Below are positions 34,951 to 44,200 of a DNA stretch of 64,000 nucleotides, piece by piece (position 1 is the stretch's first letter; each line of letters opens with the position of its first letter). Source of the DNA: Selenobaculum gibii (GTDB lineage: Bacteria; Bacillota; Negativicutes; ICN-92133); NCBI RefSeq assembly GCF_030273445.1, contig NZ_CP120678.1:2085501-2149500 (forward strand). Reading direction: 5' to 3'. The notes below the pieces were generated by a model, which did no database searches, had not been told where the DNA came from, and saw only the letters and a program-made list of their open reading frames with translations. The position numbers and the translations under genes are program-made.

Positions 34951-36687
34951 TTATTCACCTGCTTTCCGGATTGCTGAAAATTTACATAAATCCTGACACA
35001 GACCACAGCCAGTACAAAGTGTATCATCAATATGAATTGTGCCATCTGCGTTCTTCGACATCGCCGGACAGCCCGGTTTTAAACACATTCCACATTTACG
35101 GCATTTATCCGCAAGGGCAATATACGGTATGCGTTTGCGTTTATCTAATAGTACACAAGGCGACTTCGCTATAATAACCGTAATTTCGTCTTTTACTACA
35201 GCTTCTTTTACTGCTGCTGCCATCGCAACCAAATCAAATGCATCAATTTCCATAACATTTGGGATGCCCATCGCTTTGCACAGCGCCATAAGATTTATCA
35301 TATACGTCGTTTCACCTTTTAGCGTTTTACCTGTTGCAGGATGATCTTGATGCCCCGTCATTCCCGTTGTAGAGTTATCAAGAATAATTACCGTACCTGT
35401 CGCTTTATTATAAACCATATTCATTAAAGAATTGATCCCTGTATGTAAAAACGTTGAATCACCGATAACGGCAACCCAATCTTTTGCAAACTCTTTCCCT
35501 CTGCCTTTTTCTATTCCATGCATTGTACTAATACTTGCACCCATGCAAATAAATTCATCAATTACATTAAGCGGTGCCAGTGCGCCCAGCGTATAACAAC
35601 CAATATCACCTGCCGCATGTATTTTTAATTTATTTAATACCGTGAACACGCTACGATGCGGACATCCCGGACATAATACCGGTGGACGAGGCGATACCGT
35701 CGCTGGATTTTCTAACGGCAACTCTTCTTTCGCAATCGCTTTGCGAATCATATTTGCACTATATTCGCCTTGTAAAGTAAAAATCTCCTTACCGATAACT
35801 TCTATCCCCCATGATTTCACTTGTTCCTCAATCACAGGATCTAATTCTTCCACGACATAAAGCGTGTCTACTTTTGCAGCAAAAGCTTCAATTAACGGAC
35901 GCGGGAGTGGATTCACAATTCCAAGTTTTAATACCGAAGCTGTCGGTAAAGCTTCTTTTACATATTGATACGGAATCCCACTCGTGATAATGCCAATTTT
36001 CGAATCGTTCATCTCTACACAATTCACAGGAAAATTCGCCCCATCTTCCGCAAGACGTTTATCTCTCTCTTCTACAACTGGATGACGAAATTTTGCATGC
36101 CCCGGAATCATTACATTTTTTTTGATGTCACGTACATATTCCTTATCGGAAACATCTTCTCGATCACATAATTCAACAATTCCTTGCGAATGAGACAATC
36201 TAGTCGTCGTTCGTACAATCACAGGAGTATCATATTTTTCACTTAATTCATAAGCAATTTTGACAAAGTCTTTCGCTTCTTGGCTATCTGACGGTTCAAG
36301 TACCGGTACGTGAGCAGCTCTCGCAACTGCTCTTGTATCCTGTTCATTTTGTGAACTATATAAGCCAGGATCATCAGCAACTGCAAGTACCATTCCACCA
36401 TTTACCCCCATATAAGAAAACGTATAGAGTGGATCTGCCGCTACATTTAGTCCAACCTGCTTCATTGATGCCAATGCACGCACTCCTGCAATAGATGCTC
36501 CCATCGCCACTTCTGCGGCAACTTTTTCATTTGGCGACCATTCTGCATAAATTTCATCATATTTTGCAATGCTTTCACTAATTTCTGTACTCGGTGTACC
36601 TGGATAAGCTGCAGATACCTTAACACCAGCCTCGTATGCCCCACGGGCAATCGCTTCATTTCCTAATAAAATTACTTTTTTCTTCAT
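34951..36687 (-). CDS. iorA: Indolepyruvate ferredoxin oxidoreductase, alpha subunit
   Basis: A 578-residue thiamine-diphosphate enzyme that oxidises indolepyruvate, phenylpyruvate and similar aryl pyruvates to aryl-acetyl-CoA, reducing ferredoxin. The N-terminal domain has GNEAIARGAYEAGVKVSAAYPGTPSTEI. The TPP motif is GDSTFLHTGINSL...DNSTTGMTGHQDHP (about residues 405-445). Two C-terminal clusters, CRKCGMCLKPGC and CTGCGLCQDLC, bind 4Fe-4S centres. It is first in the operon iorA-iorB-paaK-ACT. Start is ATG 36687, or TTG 36690 one codon upstream; GAGAGG spacing slightly favours the TTG. Oxygen-sensitive chemistry points to an anaerobic host. Confidence 0.94.
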   Translation of the reverse strand: MKKKVILLGNEAIARGAYEAGVKVSAAYPGTPSTEISESIAKYDEIYAEWSPNEKVAAEVAMGASIAGVRALASMKQVGLNVAADPLYTFSYMGVNGGMVLAVADDPGLYSSQNEQDTRAVARAAHVPVLEPSDSQEAKDFVKIAYELSEKYDTPVIVRTTTRLSHSQGIVELCDREDVSDKEYVRDIKKNVMIPGHAKFRHPVVEERDKRLAEDGANFPVNCVEMNDSKIGIITSGIPYQYVKEALPTASVLKLGIVNPLPRPLIEAFAAKVDTLYVVEELDPVIEEQVKSWGIEVIGKEIFTLQGEYSANMIRKAIAKEELPLENPATVSPRPPVLCPGCPHRSVFTVLNKLKIHAAGDIGCYTLGALAPLNVIDEFICMGASISTMHGIEKGRGKEFAKDWVAVIGDSTFLHTGINSLMNMVYNKATGTVIILDNSTTGMTGHQDHPATGKTLKGETTYMINLMALCKAMGIPNVMEIDAFDLVAMAAAVKEAVVKDEITVIIAKSPCVLLDKRKRIPYIALADKCRKCGMCLKPGCPAMSKNADGTIHIDDTLCTGCGLCQDLCKFSAIRKAGE

Positions 36688-36863
36688 CAAAACAGAATCC
36701 TCTCATTCCATTATCTAAATCTAATATTTTTAGGAATAAAATAATCATTATACCATCCCATAAATCCATTTGTATTTCTTATCAAAATACATACATATTT
36801 TATTATATAATAAATCCTTCATATCGTCTAAATATTTTTGTAAGTTTGTAAACTTTATATGTT

Positions 36864-37334
36864 TTATCTAAATTCTTTTTCCATTTGCAATAATTTTTCT
36901 TTTATATCCAGACCAGCTGCATATCCTGTCAATGCACCATTACTTCCGATCACTCGATGGCAAGGAACCATAAACAAAATAGGATTACGATTGTTTGCCA
37001 TCCCTACAGCCCTTGCAGCTTTTTGATTGCCGATTGAAGTTGCCAGCTGTCCATAAGTGTAGGTTTGTCCATAAGGAATTTCTCTAAGTTTCTGCCATAC
37101 CTTCATTTGGAAATCTGTACCGTGTAAGCTGAGGGGAACATCAAAACTTTTTCGTTTTCCCGTAAAAAATTCTCTTAATTCTAGTTTTGCCTGTGCTAAT
37201 AAGGGTGTCTCTTGCTCTACTATTTTCCCGCATAAAAAGCCATTATTTTTTAAGGCAATTTGACTGATTCCATCTCCATCATCCACAATAATGAACTCAC
37301 CATAATCATTTTTATCAAAAGAAAAAAATTGCAT
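36864..37334 (-). CDS. ogt: Methylated-DNA--protein-cysteine methyltransferase
   Basis: A 156-residue suicide repair protein that removes O6-alkyl groups from guanine. The active-site motif MVPCHRVIGSNGALTGYAAG (Cys about residue 125) is intact. The HTH DNA-binding segment (FQMKVWQKLREIPYGQTYTYGQLA) and the N-terminal RNase H-like domain are typical of the Ogt type without an Ada domain. It stands alone, divergent from the next gene. Confidence 0.95.
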   Translation of the reverse strand: MQFFSFDKNDYGEFIIVDDGDGISQIALKNNGFLCGKIVEQETPLLAQAKLELREFFTGKRKSFDVPLSLHGTDFQMKVWQKLREIPYGQTYTYGQLATSIGNQKAARAVGMANNRNPILFMVPCHRVIGSNGALTGYAAGLDIKEKLLQMEKEFR

Positions 37335-37491
37335 AGTACTCCCCCGCTTCCGTCATTTTCTCGTTTCATTATAACGCATCTATAAATTTTCAGTAATACC
37401 GCCCATCTAATTCACTAACAACTTATTTTTTTTATAAAAAATACGATATATTTTATATAAGGATATATTTTTTTCTAAGGAGGGAACCCAA

Positions 37492-38139
37492 ATGGAAATA
37501 TCGTCATCAATACAAAACACATATGTAAATCAATCTTATACCCAAGCAGCAAAGGAAACAACTCAAAAATTAACAAGTAAAGATAGCCAAAAGGATGCTG
37601 ATACAATTCTTACTCTTGGCAAATCTACCGAAAAAGTTACTTATGACCGTCCTAAAGGATTAAGCAGTGAACAAACACGAGCACTGCAAGAATATCAAGC
37701 AACCTCACAACAACAAATGTTGCAATCTATGATGCAAAACATTCTGCAAAGCCATAATCAAGAATATCAAAATGGTGTACAACTAAATTTTAATGGTGTA
37801 TTTATAAACGCTAGTGAATTTAATCTTCCACCCGTTGGAACAACTCCAGAAGAAGCTGCTTCTGCAATCGCAGAAGGCGGCAATTACTCAGTGGACGCGG
37901 TGGCTACCCGTATCTTTTCTTTAGCTGAAAAAATTGCAAACGGAGATCCAGAAAGACTTGCAACCATGAAATCAGCCGTTGAAGCAGGGTTTAAACAAGC
38001 TGGTACAGCTTTTAATTCCATGACAAAATCAGCTTTACCTCAAATCTGCAGCGATACATATGATGAAATTATGAAACGCTTTTCAGACTTAGAACAAAAG
38101 CTCGCAGGCTCCACGGAAAGCACGATAGTTGAATCATAA
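37492..38139 (+). CDS. Conserved-looking hypothetical protein, soluble
   Basis: A 215-residue protein with no signal peptide or membrane helix. The first 90 residues are polar and Gln/Thr/Ser-rich and look disordered. A folded part follows: FNGVFINASEFNLPP, then a helical segment YSVDAVATRIFSLAEKIANGDPERLATMKSAVEAGFKQAG and a helical C-terminus (TYDEIMKRFSDLEQKL). The 'VDAVATRI...FA..G' pattern resembles domains seen in several uncharacterised bacterial proteins, but I cannot name the family with confidence. The strong AAGGAGGG site supports expression. Monocistronic. Confidence 0.7.
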   Translation: MEISSSIQNTYVNQSYTQAAKETTQKLTSKDSQKDADTILTLGKSTEKVTYDRPKGLSSEQTRALQEYQATSQQQMLQSMMQNILQSHNQEYQNGVQLNFNGVFINASEFNLPPVGTTPEEAASAIAEGGNYSVDAVATRIFSLAEKIANGDPERLATMKSAVEAGFKQAGTAFNSMTKSALPQICSDTYDEIMKRFSDLEQKLAGSTESTIVES

Positions 38140-38151
38140 ACCAATGAATAG

Positions 38152-38198
38152 AAATATCCTATTTATTTCATTATGCTAAATAGATAGGATATTTTTTA
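38152..38198 (+). terminator. Terminator of the 37.5-kb gene
   Basis: AAATATCCTAT pairs with ATAGGATATTT with extension toward the loop; a T-run follows. Confidence 0.7.
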
Positions 38199-38282
38199 TT
38201 TTGAATTTATTTGAAATTGATAGAAAATTTTGCTACAATATGGTGATATAGTTAAAAATACCATTATAATGAGGTGAAACGA

Positions 38283-39818
38283 TTGCCATCATCCACAAAT
38301 AAAAAACCTCAAAGCTTTGAACATAGCTTTGATCGCAAACGTCATACTTTAGGCTTATTTATCGCTCCTCTATTCGCACTTATTATTTTTTTCTTACCGA
38401 TACCAGGGTTAACATTGTCGGCCCATAAACTCCTTGCAATTATGACCTTAGTTTCTTTATGGTGGATTACTGAGCCTGTCCCGATCGCAGTTACCTCTTT
38501 ATTAGGACCAACTTTAGCAGTTATTTTTGGTGTTATTTCTGTAAAAGATGGATTTGCCCCTTTCGCAAATCCAATTATTTTCTTGTTTATGGGGGGTTTT
38601 ATCCTCGCTAAAGCAATGATGGTTCATGGATTAGATAAAAGGTTCGCTTTTGGACTTTTGTCAATGAAATGGGTTGGCTCAAGTCCAACAAGAATATTTT
38701 TGGCAATTGGAATTGCCTCTATGCTCTGTTCCGGTTGGGTAAGCAACACCGCAACAGCAGCTATGATGATGCCGATTGCCTTAGGTTTATTAACCGCAAT
38801 CAAAGATATGTTTGCCGCCAATGGAAGGAATATTCATTTGCACGAATACAAATATGCTACTGGATTAATGCTAATGACCGCATATGCGGCGTCTATCGGT
38901 GGGGTTTTAACACCAATTGGTACTCCACCAAATTTAATTATGTTAGGATTTCTTGATCAAATGGCGAATATCAAGATTTCTTTTTTTGAATGGATGACAT
39001 GGGGCTCCATTGCAATGATTTTTTATTTTATTATCACTTATCTGCTTTTAAAAAAGCTATTTCCAGCTGACGTTTCCTCTATCAATGGTGCAAAAGAACT
39101 GATTGATAAAAAAGTACAAGAACTGGGCAGTTGGACACAAGGGCAAAAAAATACGGCATTTGCTTTTGGACTAGCTGTCTGTCTCTGGATATTCCCTGGG
39201 ATTCTTAATATATTTTTAGGTAGTGATTCTCCTGTATTAAAACTGTACGATCAACTATTACCTGAATCAATTGTCGCAATGCTTGCCGCATTATTGCTTT
39301 TTCTGCTCCCTGTAAATTGGGAAAAACGCACGTTCACATTAAAATGGAAAGACGCGGTAGATGGAATTGAATGGGGCACACTTATTCTTTTTGGTGGTGG
39401 CTTATCCTTAGGGCACATGATGTACACAACAGGTTTATCAAAATGGATTGGCGATGGCATTGCCAATTCTTTAGGCGAGCCAAATTTACTTATGATAGTT
39501 ACCGTGTTTTCTTTACTTGCATTAATCATGTCTGAACTAACTTCGCATACAGCCGCAACCAATATGGTTGGCCCCCTTGGAATTACAGCGGCTCTTTCTG
39601 CTGGTTTTGATCCTACACCAGTAGCCGTTGCAATTGCGTTATCCGCGTCACTCGGCTTTATGCTTCCAGTTTCTACTCCACCAAATGCAATCGTATATGC
39701 TAGCGGCTATGTACCTATTACAAAAATGATTTCTACTGGTTTTATTATAGATTTAATCGGGATTTTTTTAATTACGATTCCAATTGTAATCTATTTTGTC
39801 ACTTGGATATTAAGCTAA
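38283..39818 (+). CDS. DASS-family anion:sodium symporter (SLC13-like)
   Basis: An approximately 511-residue permease of the divalent anion:Na+ symporter family (C4-dicarboxylates, citrate or sulfate). About 11-12 membrane segments are predicted. The family's two clamshell Asn-Thr motifs are present: SNTATAAMMMPIA (about residue 155) and the second TSHTAATNMVGPLG, plus GTPPNLIML and the late STPPNAIVYASGYV signature. A GTG at 38274 opens the frame, but GAGGTG at 38271-38276 fits as a ribosome site for TTG 38283, which I choose. Substrate not determined; a dicarboxylate is most likely. Confidence 0.9.
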   Translation: MPSSTNKKPQSFEHSFDRKRHTLGLFIAPLFALIIFFLPIPGLTLSAHKLLAIMTLVSLWWITEPVPIAVTSLLGPTLAVIFGVISVKDGFAPFANPIIFLFMGGFILAKAMMVHGLDKRFAFGLLSMKWVGSSPTRIFLAIGIASMLCSGWVSNTATAAMMMPIALGLLTAIKDMFAANGRNIHLHEYKYATGLMLMTAYAASIGGVLTPIGTPPNLIMLGFLDQMANIKISFFEWMTWGSIAMIFYFIITYLLLKKLFPADVSSINGAKELIDKKVQELGSWTQGQKNTAFAFGLAVCLWIFPGILNIFLGSDSPVLKLYDQLLPESIVAMLAALLLFLLPVNWEKRTFTLKWKDAVDGIEWGTLILFGGGLSLGHMMYTTGLSKWIGDGIANSLGEPNLLMIVTVFSLLALIMSELTSHTAATNMVGPLGITAALSAGFDPTPVAVAIALSASLGFMLPVSTPPNAIVYASGYVPITKMISTGFIIDLIGIFLITIPIVIYFVTWILS

Positions 39819-39846
39819 AATATATTCTAAAAAAATACTTCAAATT

Positions 39847-39900
39847 AAAAGGTAGCCTATAGGCGACAGTTTTTAGTGTCTCTCCTATAGGCTACCTTTA
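39847..39900 (+). terminator. Terminator of the DASS gene
   Basis: A 16-bp stem (AAAGGTAGCCTATAGG with CCTATAGGCTACCTTT) has an internal GACA/TGTC element in its 20-nt loop. Confidence 0.75.
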
Positions 39901-39982
39901 TATTCCAAGTTAAACTTTCCTTTTGCTTTTTATTGCAAAATCACCTAAAATAACAATGAAAGAAAACGCAATGGAGGTATTT

Positions 39983-40672
39983 ATGAAAATTACATATCTA
40001 GGACATGCCAGCCTACTTGTTCAGTCAAAAAATTATTCTGTAATTATTGATCCATATTTAAGTAAAAATCCCCTCATTGACATTGATCCAAAAACAATAA
40101 ACGTTGATGCTGTCATCGTAAGCCATGGACATCATGATCATATCGGAGATAGTATCACAATTGCTAAAAATAATCATTGCCCAATCGTCGCCAGCCGTCA
40201 ACTATGTAATCATTTTCTACTAAGCGATCATAGTGTATCCACAATTTCTGCACAAATAGGCGTAAGAACGCAACTTGCTTGGGGCGAAATAGAATTAACC
40301 CCAGCAATTCATGGGGATAAAGTCGATATTATAAATAATCTCAAAGATACTGCTCCACCGACAGGCATACTTCTTACAATGAACGGCAAAACACTTTATC
40401 ACCTAGGCGACACATATTTATTTGATGAAATGAAAACGATTGGCGATACACATACAATTGCCATTGCAGCTCTTCCAATTGGCGGTATTTATACCACCGA
40501 CATTGATGAATCTATTATCGTCGCCAAAAAAATCAAAGCTAAGCAGTATATACCAATACATTATGATACATTTGAAGATATACAAGCAAATCCAAAAGAA
40601 TGGCAAGAAAAAATGCAGTCAAATGGATTTAACACTACACTCATCAATTATAAAGAAACGATATCTATTTAA
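39983..40672 (+). CDS. UPF0173-type metal-dependent hydrolase (metallo-beta-lactamase fold)
   Basis: A 229-residue MBL-fold protein. It begins MKITYLGHASLLVQS, then has SHGHHDHIGDS (HxHxDH metal site, about residues 52-58), a histidine in AIHGDK, HLGDTYLF and a final PIHYDTF. This is the UPF0173/UlaG-like layout; the natural substrate is unknown. The frame runs 20 codons further upstream, but GGAGG at 39973-39977 places the start at ATG 39983, which matches the family N-terminus. Confidence 0.9.
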   Translation: MKITYLGHASLLVQSKNYSVIIDPYLSKNPLIDIDPKTINVDAVIVSHGHHDHIGDSITIAKNNHCPIVASRQLCNHFLLSDHSVSTISAQIGVRTQLAWGEIELTPAIHGDKVDIINNLKDTAPPTGILLTMNGKTLYHLGDTYLFDEMKTIGDTHTIAIAALPIGGIYTTDIDESIIVAKKIKAKQYIPIHYDTFEDIQANPKEWQEKMQSNGFNTTLINYKETISI

Positions 40673-40674
40673 AT

Positions 40675-40714
40675 AAAAAAACTCTACAAAGGACGTATCC
40701 TTTGTAGAGTTTTT
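40675..40714. terminator. Bidirectional terminator between the MBL and cupin genes
   Basis: An approximately 18-bp stem ACTCTACAAAGGA/TCCTTTGTAGAGT with a CGTA loop, flanked by A and T runs. Confidence 0.88.
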
Positions 40715-41206
40715 TTATTTAGTTATTTTAGCAAAAGCCATTTTTTCTATTATATTACGATACTCCGGATATTTTTTAAGTAATGCATCTTGCGTAAAAA
40801 GTTCAAATCCATCAAAAGTAAATTGTGGCGTCGTTACACAACTAATTAAAGTAAATTCATCCCGCTTTATATTTTCCGCAGCAAAAATAGCTCCTTTAGG
40901 TATAATCACCATTGGTTTTTCTCCTTTAGTGAAATCTATTCCCAAAACCTCTTCTTGCAATCGTCCATCTGGATAAATCAAATATACCTTTAACCCGCAG
41001 CCTTTATGATAATACCAAATTTCGTCACAATCAATTTGATGGAAATGTGAAACTTCTTCTCGGTCTAATAAAAAATAAATGCTCCCTGATATTGCTCGAT
41101 CAACATCTTGCAAACGATTTGGAGCACTATATACTCGAGAAAACCAACCGCCCTCTGGATGTTTCTTTAAATTAAGTCCTTCAATCAACTGCTTTGTAGC
41201 TCTCAT
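40715..41206 (-). CDS. DUF985 cupin-like protein
   Basis: A 163-residue protein with the DUF985 layout: KKHPEGGWFSRVY at the N-terminus, a SIYFLL strand, a metal-site-like HFHQIDCDEIWYYHKG, and a late ISCVTTPQFTFDGFELF. This is a double-stranded beta-helix (cupin) fold. Related proteins are uncharacterised or act on sugars or small metabolites. It is monocistronic, so context does not narrow the role. Confidence 0.88.
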   Translation of the reverse strand: MRATKQLIEGLNLKKHPEGGWFSRVYSAPNRLQDVDRAISGSIYFLLDREEVSHFHQIDCDEIWYYHKGCGLKVYLIYPDGRLQEEVLGIDFTKGEKPMVIIPKGAIFAAENIKRDEFTLISCVTTPQFTFDGFELFTQDALLKKYPEYRNIIEKMAFAKITK

Positions 41207-41433
41207 TCAAATTACACTCCATTCATTTAAATAACGTATATCCATTGCATATTATTACTAAGCTTTTCTATTTAGACTATCAAAATTCATTCAAAAATAC
41301 AACGTAATAATATTTGCGTCCCAATAATTTATTTAATTAACTATAACTTATCCACAAAATATAAGTAAATAAGAACAATGTGGTGTGAATAAGTTTATTT
41401 TTTAGAAAGTTTTCTTTATCAACTCTCAAAAAG

Positions 41434-41473
41434 AAAAAATCCAAGCAGCTTATTAAACCACTTGGATTTTTTT
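41434..41473 (-). terminator. Terminator of the alanine symporter gene
   Basis: AAAAAATCCAAG pairs with CTTGGATTTTTT. The stem sits beside the symporter stop codon at 41473. Confidence 0.7.
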
Positions 41474-42882
41474 TATTCTTTATCGTGCCAGACTTCTATT
41501 CCTTTTTGACTTGGTAGAATGTCCGCGTCAAAAACAGGCTCTTTTATGCCTTTACGTTTTTGCGCTGTATAATCTTTCAATGCAATTAAAGCATACTTCG
41601 CTAAAAAAGCTATAGCAATTAAATTAGTAATCGCCATAAGTCCCATAAATAAATCTGCCAGATCCCACACTAACGAAATCTTCGCAACTGAACCAAATAA
41701 AACCATTCCTACTACAGCAATCCGAAAAATCATTAACCAAATTGGGCTAGAATGTAGAAATTCAATATTACTTTCTCCATAATAATAGTTTCCAATAATA
41801 GAACTAAAGGCAAACAACAATACGAAAATCGCCAATAAGCTTGGTGCAAATACACCGATATGCGAAGCTAACGAAGCTTGTACTAGCTCAATTCCTGTTA
41901 AATTTGTCATATTATAATCGACAGTTAACAAAACAATAAACGCGGAAGATGAGCATACGATTAACGTATCAACAAATACTCCCAAAGCCTGAATCAACCC
42001 CTGCTGCACTGGATGAGAAACATCTGCTGTCGCTGCTGCATTCGGTACCGACCCCATCCCAGCTTCATTAGAAAAAAGACCGCGTTTAATACCTGCCATC
42101 ATTGCAGCTCCAAGTCCACCACCTAATGCAGCATCCGCACTAAATGCAGTTGAGAAAATCTCTTCAAAGACAAGTGGCAACATCGATAAATTCGTAACAA
42201 TAATATACAAAGCAACTAAAATATAAATGCTCGCCATAATCGGTACTAACCACTCAGTTACTTTTGCAATTCGTGTAACACCACCAAAAATAACGATGGC
42301 CGTTAAAATTGCCAAGCCAATCCCCATCATCATCCGCTCAATACCAAATGCCGATTGAACGGCAAGCGTAATTGTATTGGCTTGTACAGAATTAAAAATC
42401 AATCCAAACGTAATACTAATCAGCACGGCAAAAAATATCGCAATCCCACGCTGTCCAAGTGCATTTTTAATATAATACGCTGGACCACCACGATATCCAC
42501 CCCTACCATCATTAATCTTATAAACTTGCGCTAATGTACTTTCGATAAAACCAGTTGCCGAACCAATCATTGCAATAATCCACATCCAAAGAATCGCACC
42601 CGGACCACCACTAACGATTGCTATTGCAACCCCGGCAATATTTCCTACACCAACACGTGACGCCGTACTAATACAAAAAGCCTGAAATGAAGAAACTCTA
42701 TTTTCTCCAACCTTACTGCCAACTCCTTGTGTAAGTAAGCGAAACATTTCTCCAATCATTCGTATTTGCACAAATTTCGTTGCAAATGAAAAATATGCAC
42801 CTAGTACCAACAACATAAAAATCAAAATATATGACCATATAATATCATTGATGCTATTCACAAAAGAATCCAATAATTCCAT
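41473..42882 (-). CDS. Sodium:alanine symporter (AGCS family)
   Basis: An approximately 469-residue amino acid:cation symporter with about 10-11 membrane helices. Family signatures are FQAFCISTASRVGVGNIAGVAIAI, the GPGAILWMWIIAMIG segment with ALGGGLGAAMMAGIKRGLFSNEAGMGS, and PNAAATADVSHPVQQG. It most likely takes up L-alanine, D-alanine or glycine with Na+. The frame starts at 42912, but the 10 extra residues are polar and the first ATG lacks a ribosome site. ATG 42882 behind AGAGGG fits the family better. Monocistronic. Confidence 0.92.
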   Translation of the reverse strand: MELLDSFVNSINDIIWSYILIFMLLVLGAYFSFATKFVQIRMIGEMFRLLTQGVGSKVGENRVSSFQAFCISTASRVGVGNIAGVAIAIVSGGPGAILWMWIIAMIGSATGFIESTLAQVYKINDGRGGYRGGPAYYIKNALGQRGIAIFFAVLISITFGLIFNSVQANTITLAVQSAFGIERMMMGIGLAILTAIVIFGGVTRIAKVTEWLVPIMASIYILVALYIIVTNLSMLPLVFEEIFSTAFSADAALGGGLGAAMMAGIKRGLFSNEAGMGSVPNAAATADVSHPVQQGLIQALGVFVDTLIVCSSSAFIVLLTVDYNMTNLTGIELVQASLASHIGVFAPSLLAIFVLLFAFSSIIGNYYYGESNIEFLHSSPIWLMIFRIAVVGMVLFGSVAKISLVWDLADLFMGLMAITNLIAIAFLAKYALIALKDYTAQKRKGIKEPVFDADILPSQKGIEVWHDKE

Positions 42883-43023
42883 AAATCCCTCTTCAACCCT
42901 TTCTATATCCATACTGATTCAATAAAAACCCAACACGAACAAATTACGTTTTTACATAACCGCTATTATATCATAAACAAGGTGTTTTCAAAAATAGTTT
43001 TAATACTACTGAAATCAAAATAA

Positions 43024-43374
43024 GGTAAACTTCAGTTTAATCTCAGCAAAACGATAGCTAAAACTCGTCATTTATTATATAAAATCCTTATTTTATATAA
43101 TATTATCCTATCTTCATTTGAATCATACGTTATAGAAATATTTTTATTTAATTCGAAAATAATTCAATATCTATATTGCGCAGAGATTTTACTAATCGAT
43201 CAGAAACTCTATCTCCCTCTACTAAATGGCCATATAATAATGAAGAATATGGATTATGCAACCGCATCTTGCTTTCAATATATACCAACTTTACCCTTGA
43301 CATTAGATGAATCTATTGCTAAATTAACGCCAAAAAACATGTTTGAAACTCAAAAAAATGCTAGTGAATCATAA
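43024..43374 (+). other. Start-less open frame, possible gene remnant
   Basis: A plus-strand frame stays open for 117 codons but has no start codon before an ATG at 43240, and no ribosome site. The last 45 codons read with plausible composition, including YIPTLPLTLDESIAKLTPKN. It runs straight into the palindrome at 43352. I recognise no family. The rest of the 42.9-43.5 kb intergenic stretch is AT-rich with nothing else I can support. Confidence 0.2.
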
Positions 43375-43438
43375 ACTGCCCCCAGAAGTTAGACCTAAAT
43401 CTAACTTTTGTGGGCAGTTCAATTTACTAGCATTTTTT
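43352..43438. repeat. 87-bp palindrome resembling two abutted IS3-type ends
   Basis: An outer inverted repeat (AAAAATGCTAGTGAAT-like, 43352-43369 with 43422-43438) surrounds an inner one: AACTGCCCCCAGAAGTTAGAC against its near-complement ending GTGGGCAGTTC. From memory, the inner arms look like terminal repeats of IS150-group IS3 elements, which often begin TGAACTGCCCC..AAGTTAGAC. They face each other with only a few bases between them. The T-rich flanks also let the hairpin act as a terminator, including for dtd on the minus strand. Confidence 0.6.
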
Positions 43439-43523
43439 AAACGATTCTATCCTATGATTAACCTGCTCTATCAATTAAGAGCGACTAAATCCCCAGGTAA
43501 CAAAATTTTTATTCTCATCATGA

Positions 43524-43967
43524 CTATAGTTCCGCTGTATCAAAAAGTAATGTCACTGGACCATCGTTGATTGATACAACTTGCATATCCGCTCCAAACT
43601 CACCATGTTCTACGCTAAAGCCACGATTTTTACACTCCTCCATAAACTTTTCATACAATGGAATTGCAATTGATGGTTTTGCCGCATTTGAAAAGCCCGG
43701 ACGCCTACTTTTTAAATCTGCAAATAACGTAAACTGTGATACAACTAGAAGCTGTCCGCCTACTGTTTCTAGATTCAAATTCATCTTTCCGTTTTCATCT
43801 TCAAAAACGCGTGCTCCACAAATTTTATCTGCCAGTTTGACTGCCTCAAATTCTGTATCCTCAGGCGCAATTCCTAAAAGGACAAGAAACCCTTGTTCAA
43901 TACTCCCCTTTACTTTCCCCTCAATTTGAACTGATGCACGCTTTACTCTAGTTACTACTGCTCGCAT
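43524..43967 (-). CDS. dtd: D-aminoacyl-tRNA deacylase
   Basis: A 147-residue enzyme that hydrolyses D-amino acids from mischarged tRNA. Its signature motifs are present: an N-terminal MRAVVTRVKRASVQIEGK strand pair, the SQFTLFAD active-site segment (about residue 77), and the C-terminal NDGPVTLLF motif (cross-subunit GP). Length is normal. AAGGAG lies 8 nt before ATG 43967; two upstream codons in frame (TTG, TAC) are part of the leader. Monocistronic here, without the relA/spoT gene often found beside dtd. Confidence 0.96.
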   Translation of the reverse strand: MRAVVTRVKRASVQIEGKVKGSIEQGFLVLLGIAPEDTEFEAVKLADKICGARVFEDENGKMNLNLETVGGQLLVVSQFTLFADLKSRRPGFSNAAKPSIAIPLYEKFMEECKNRGFSVEHGEFGADMQVVSINDGPVTLLFDTAEL

Positions 43968-44200
43968 GTACAAATCTCCTTTTAAATATAAAGCGACCCT
44001 AATGCCTCAAAAATATTAGAACCGTAGAATTATATCCAATCGTTGATAAATATCAAAATATTTGGTACTCCCATTAATATCTTTAAGCCCAAATAATTAC
44101 TCTCATTATCTTATGCGGGCTTTGTATAAAATGAACTGCTCTATAAATTCTATTGTTGATTATTTTATTCTATTTTAAATATAGCATAAAATAGTTAATA

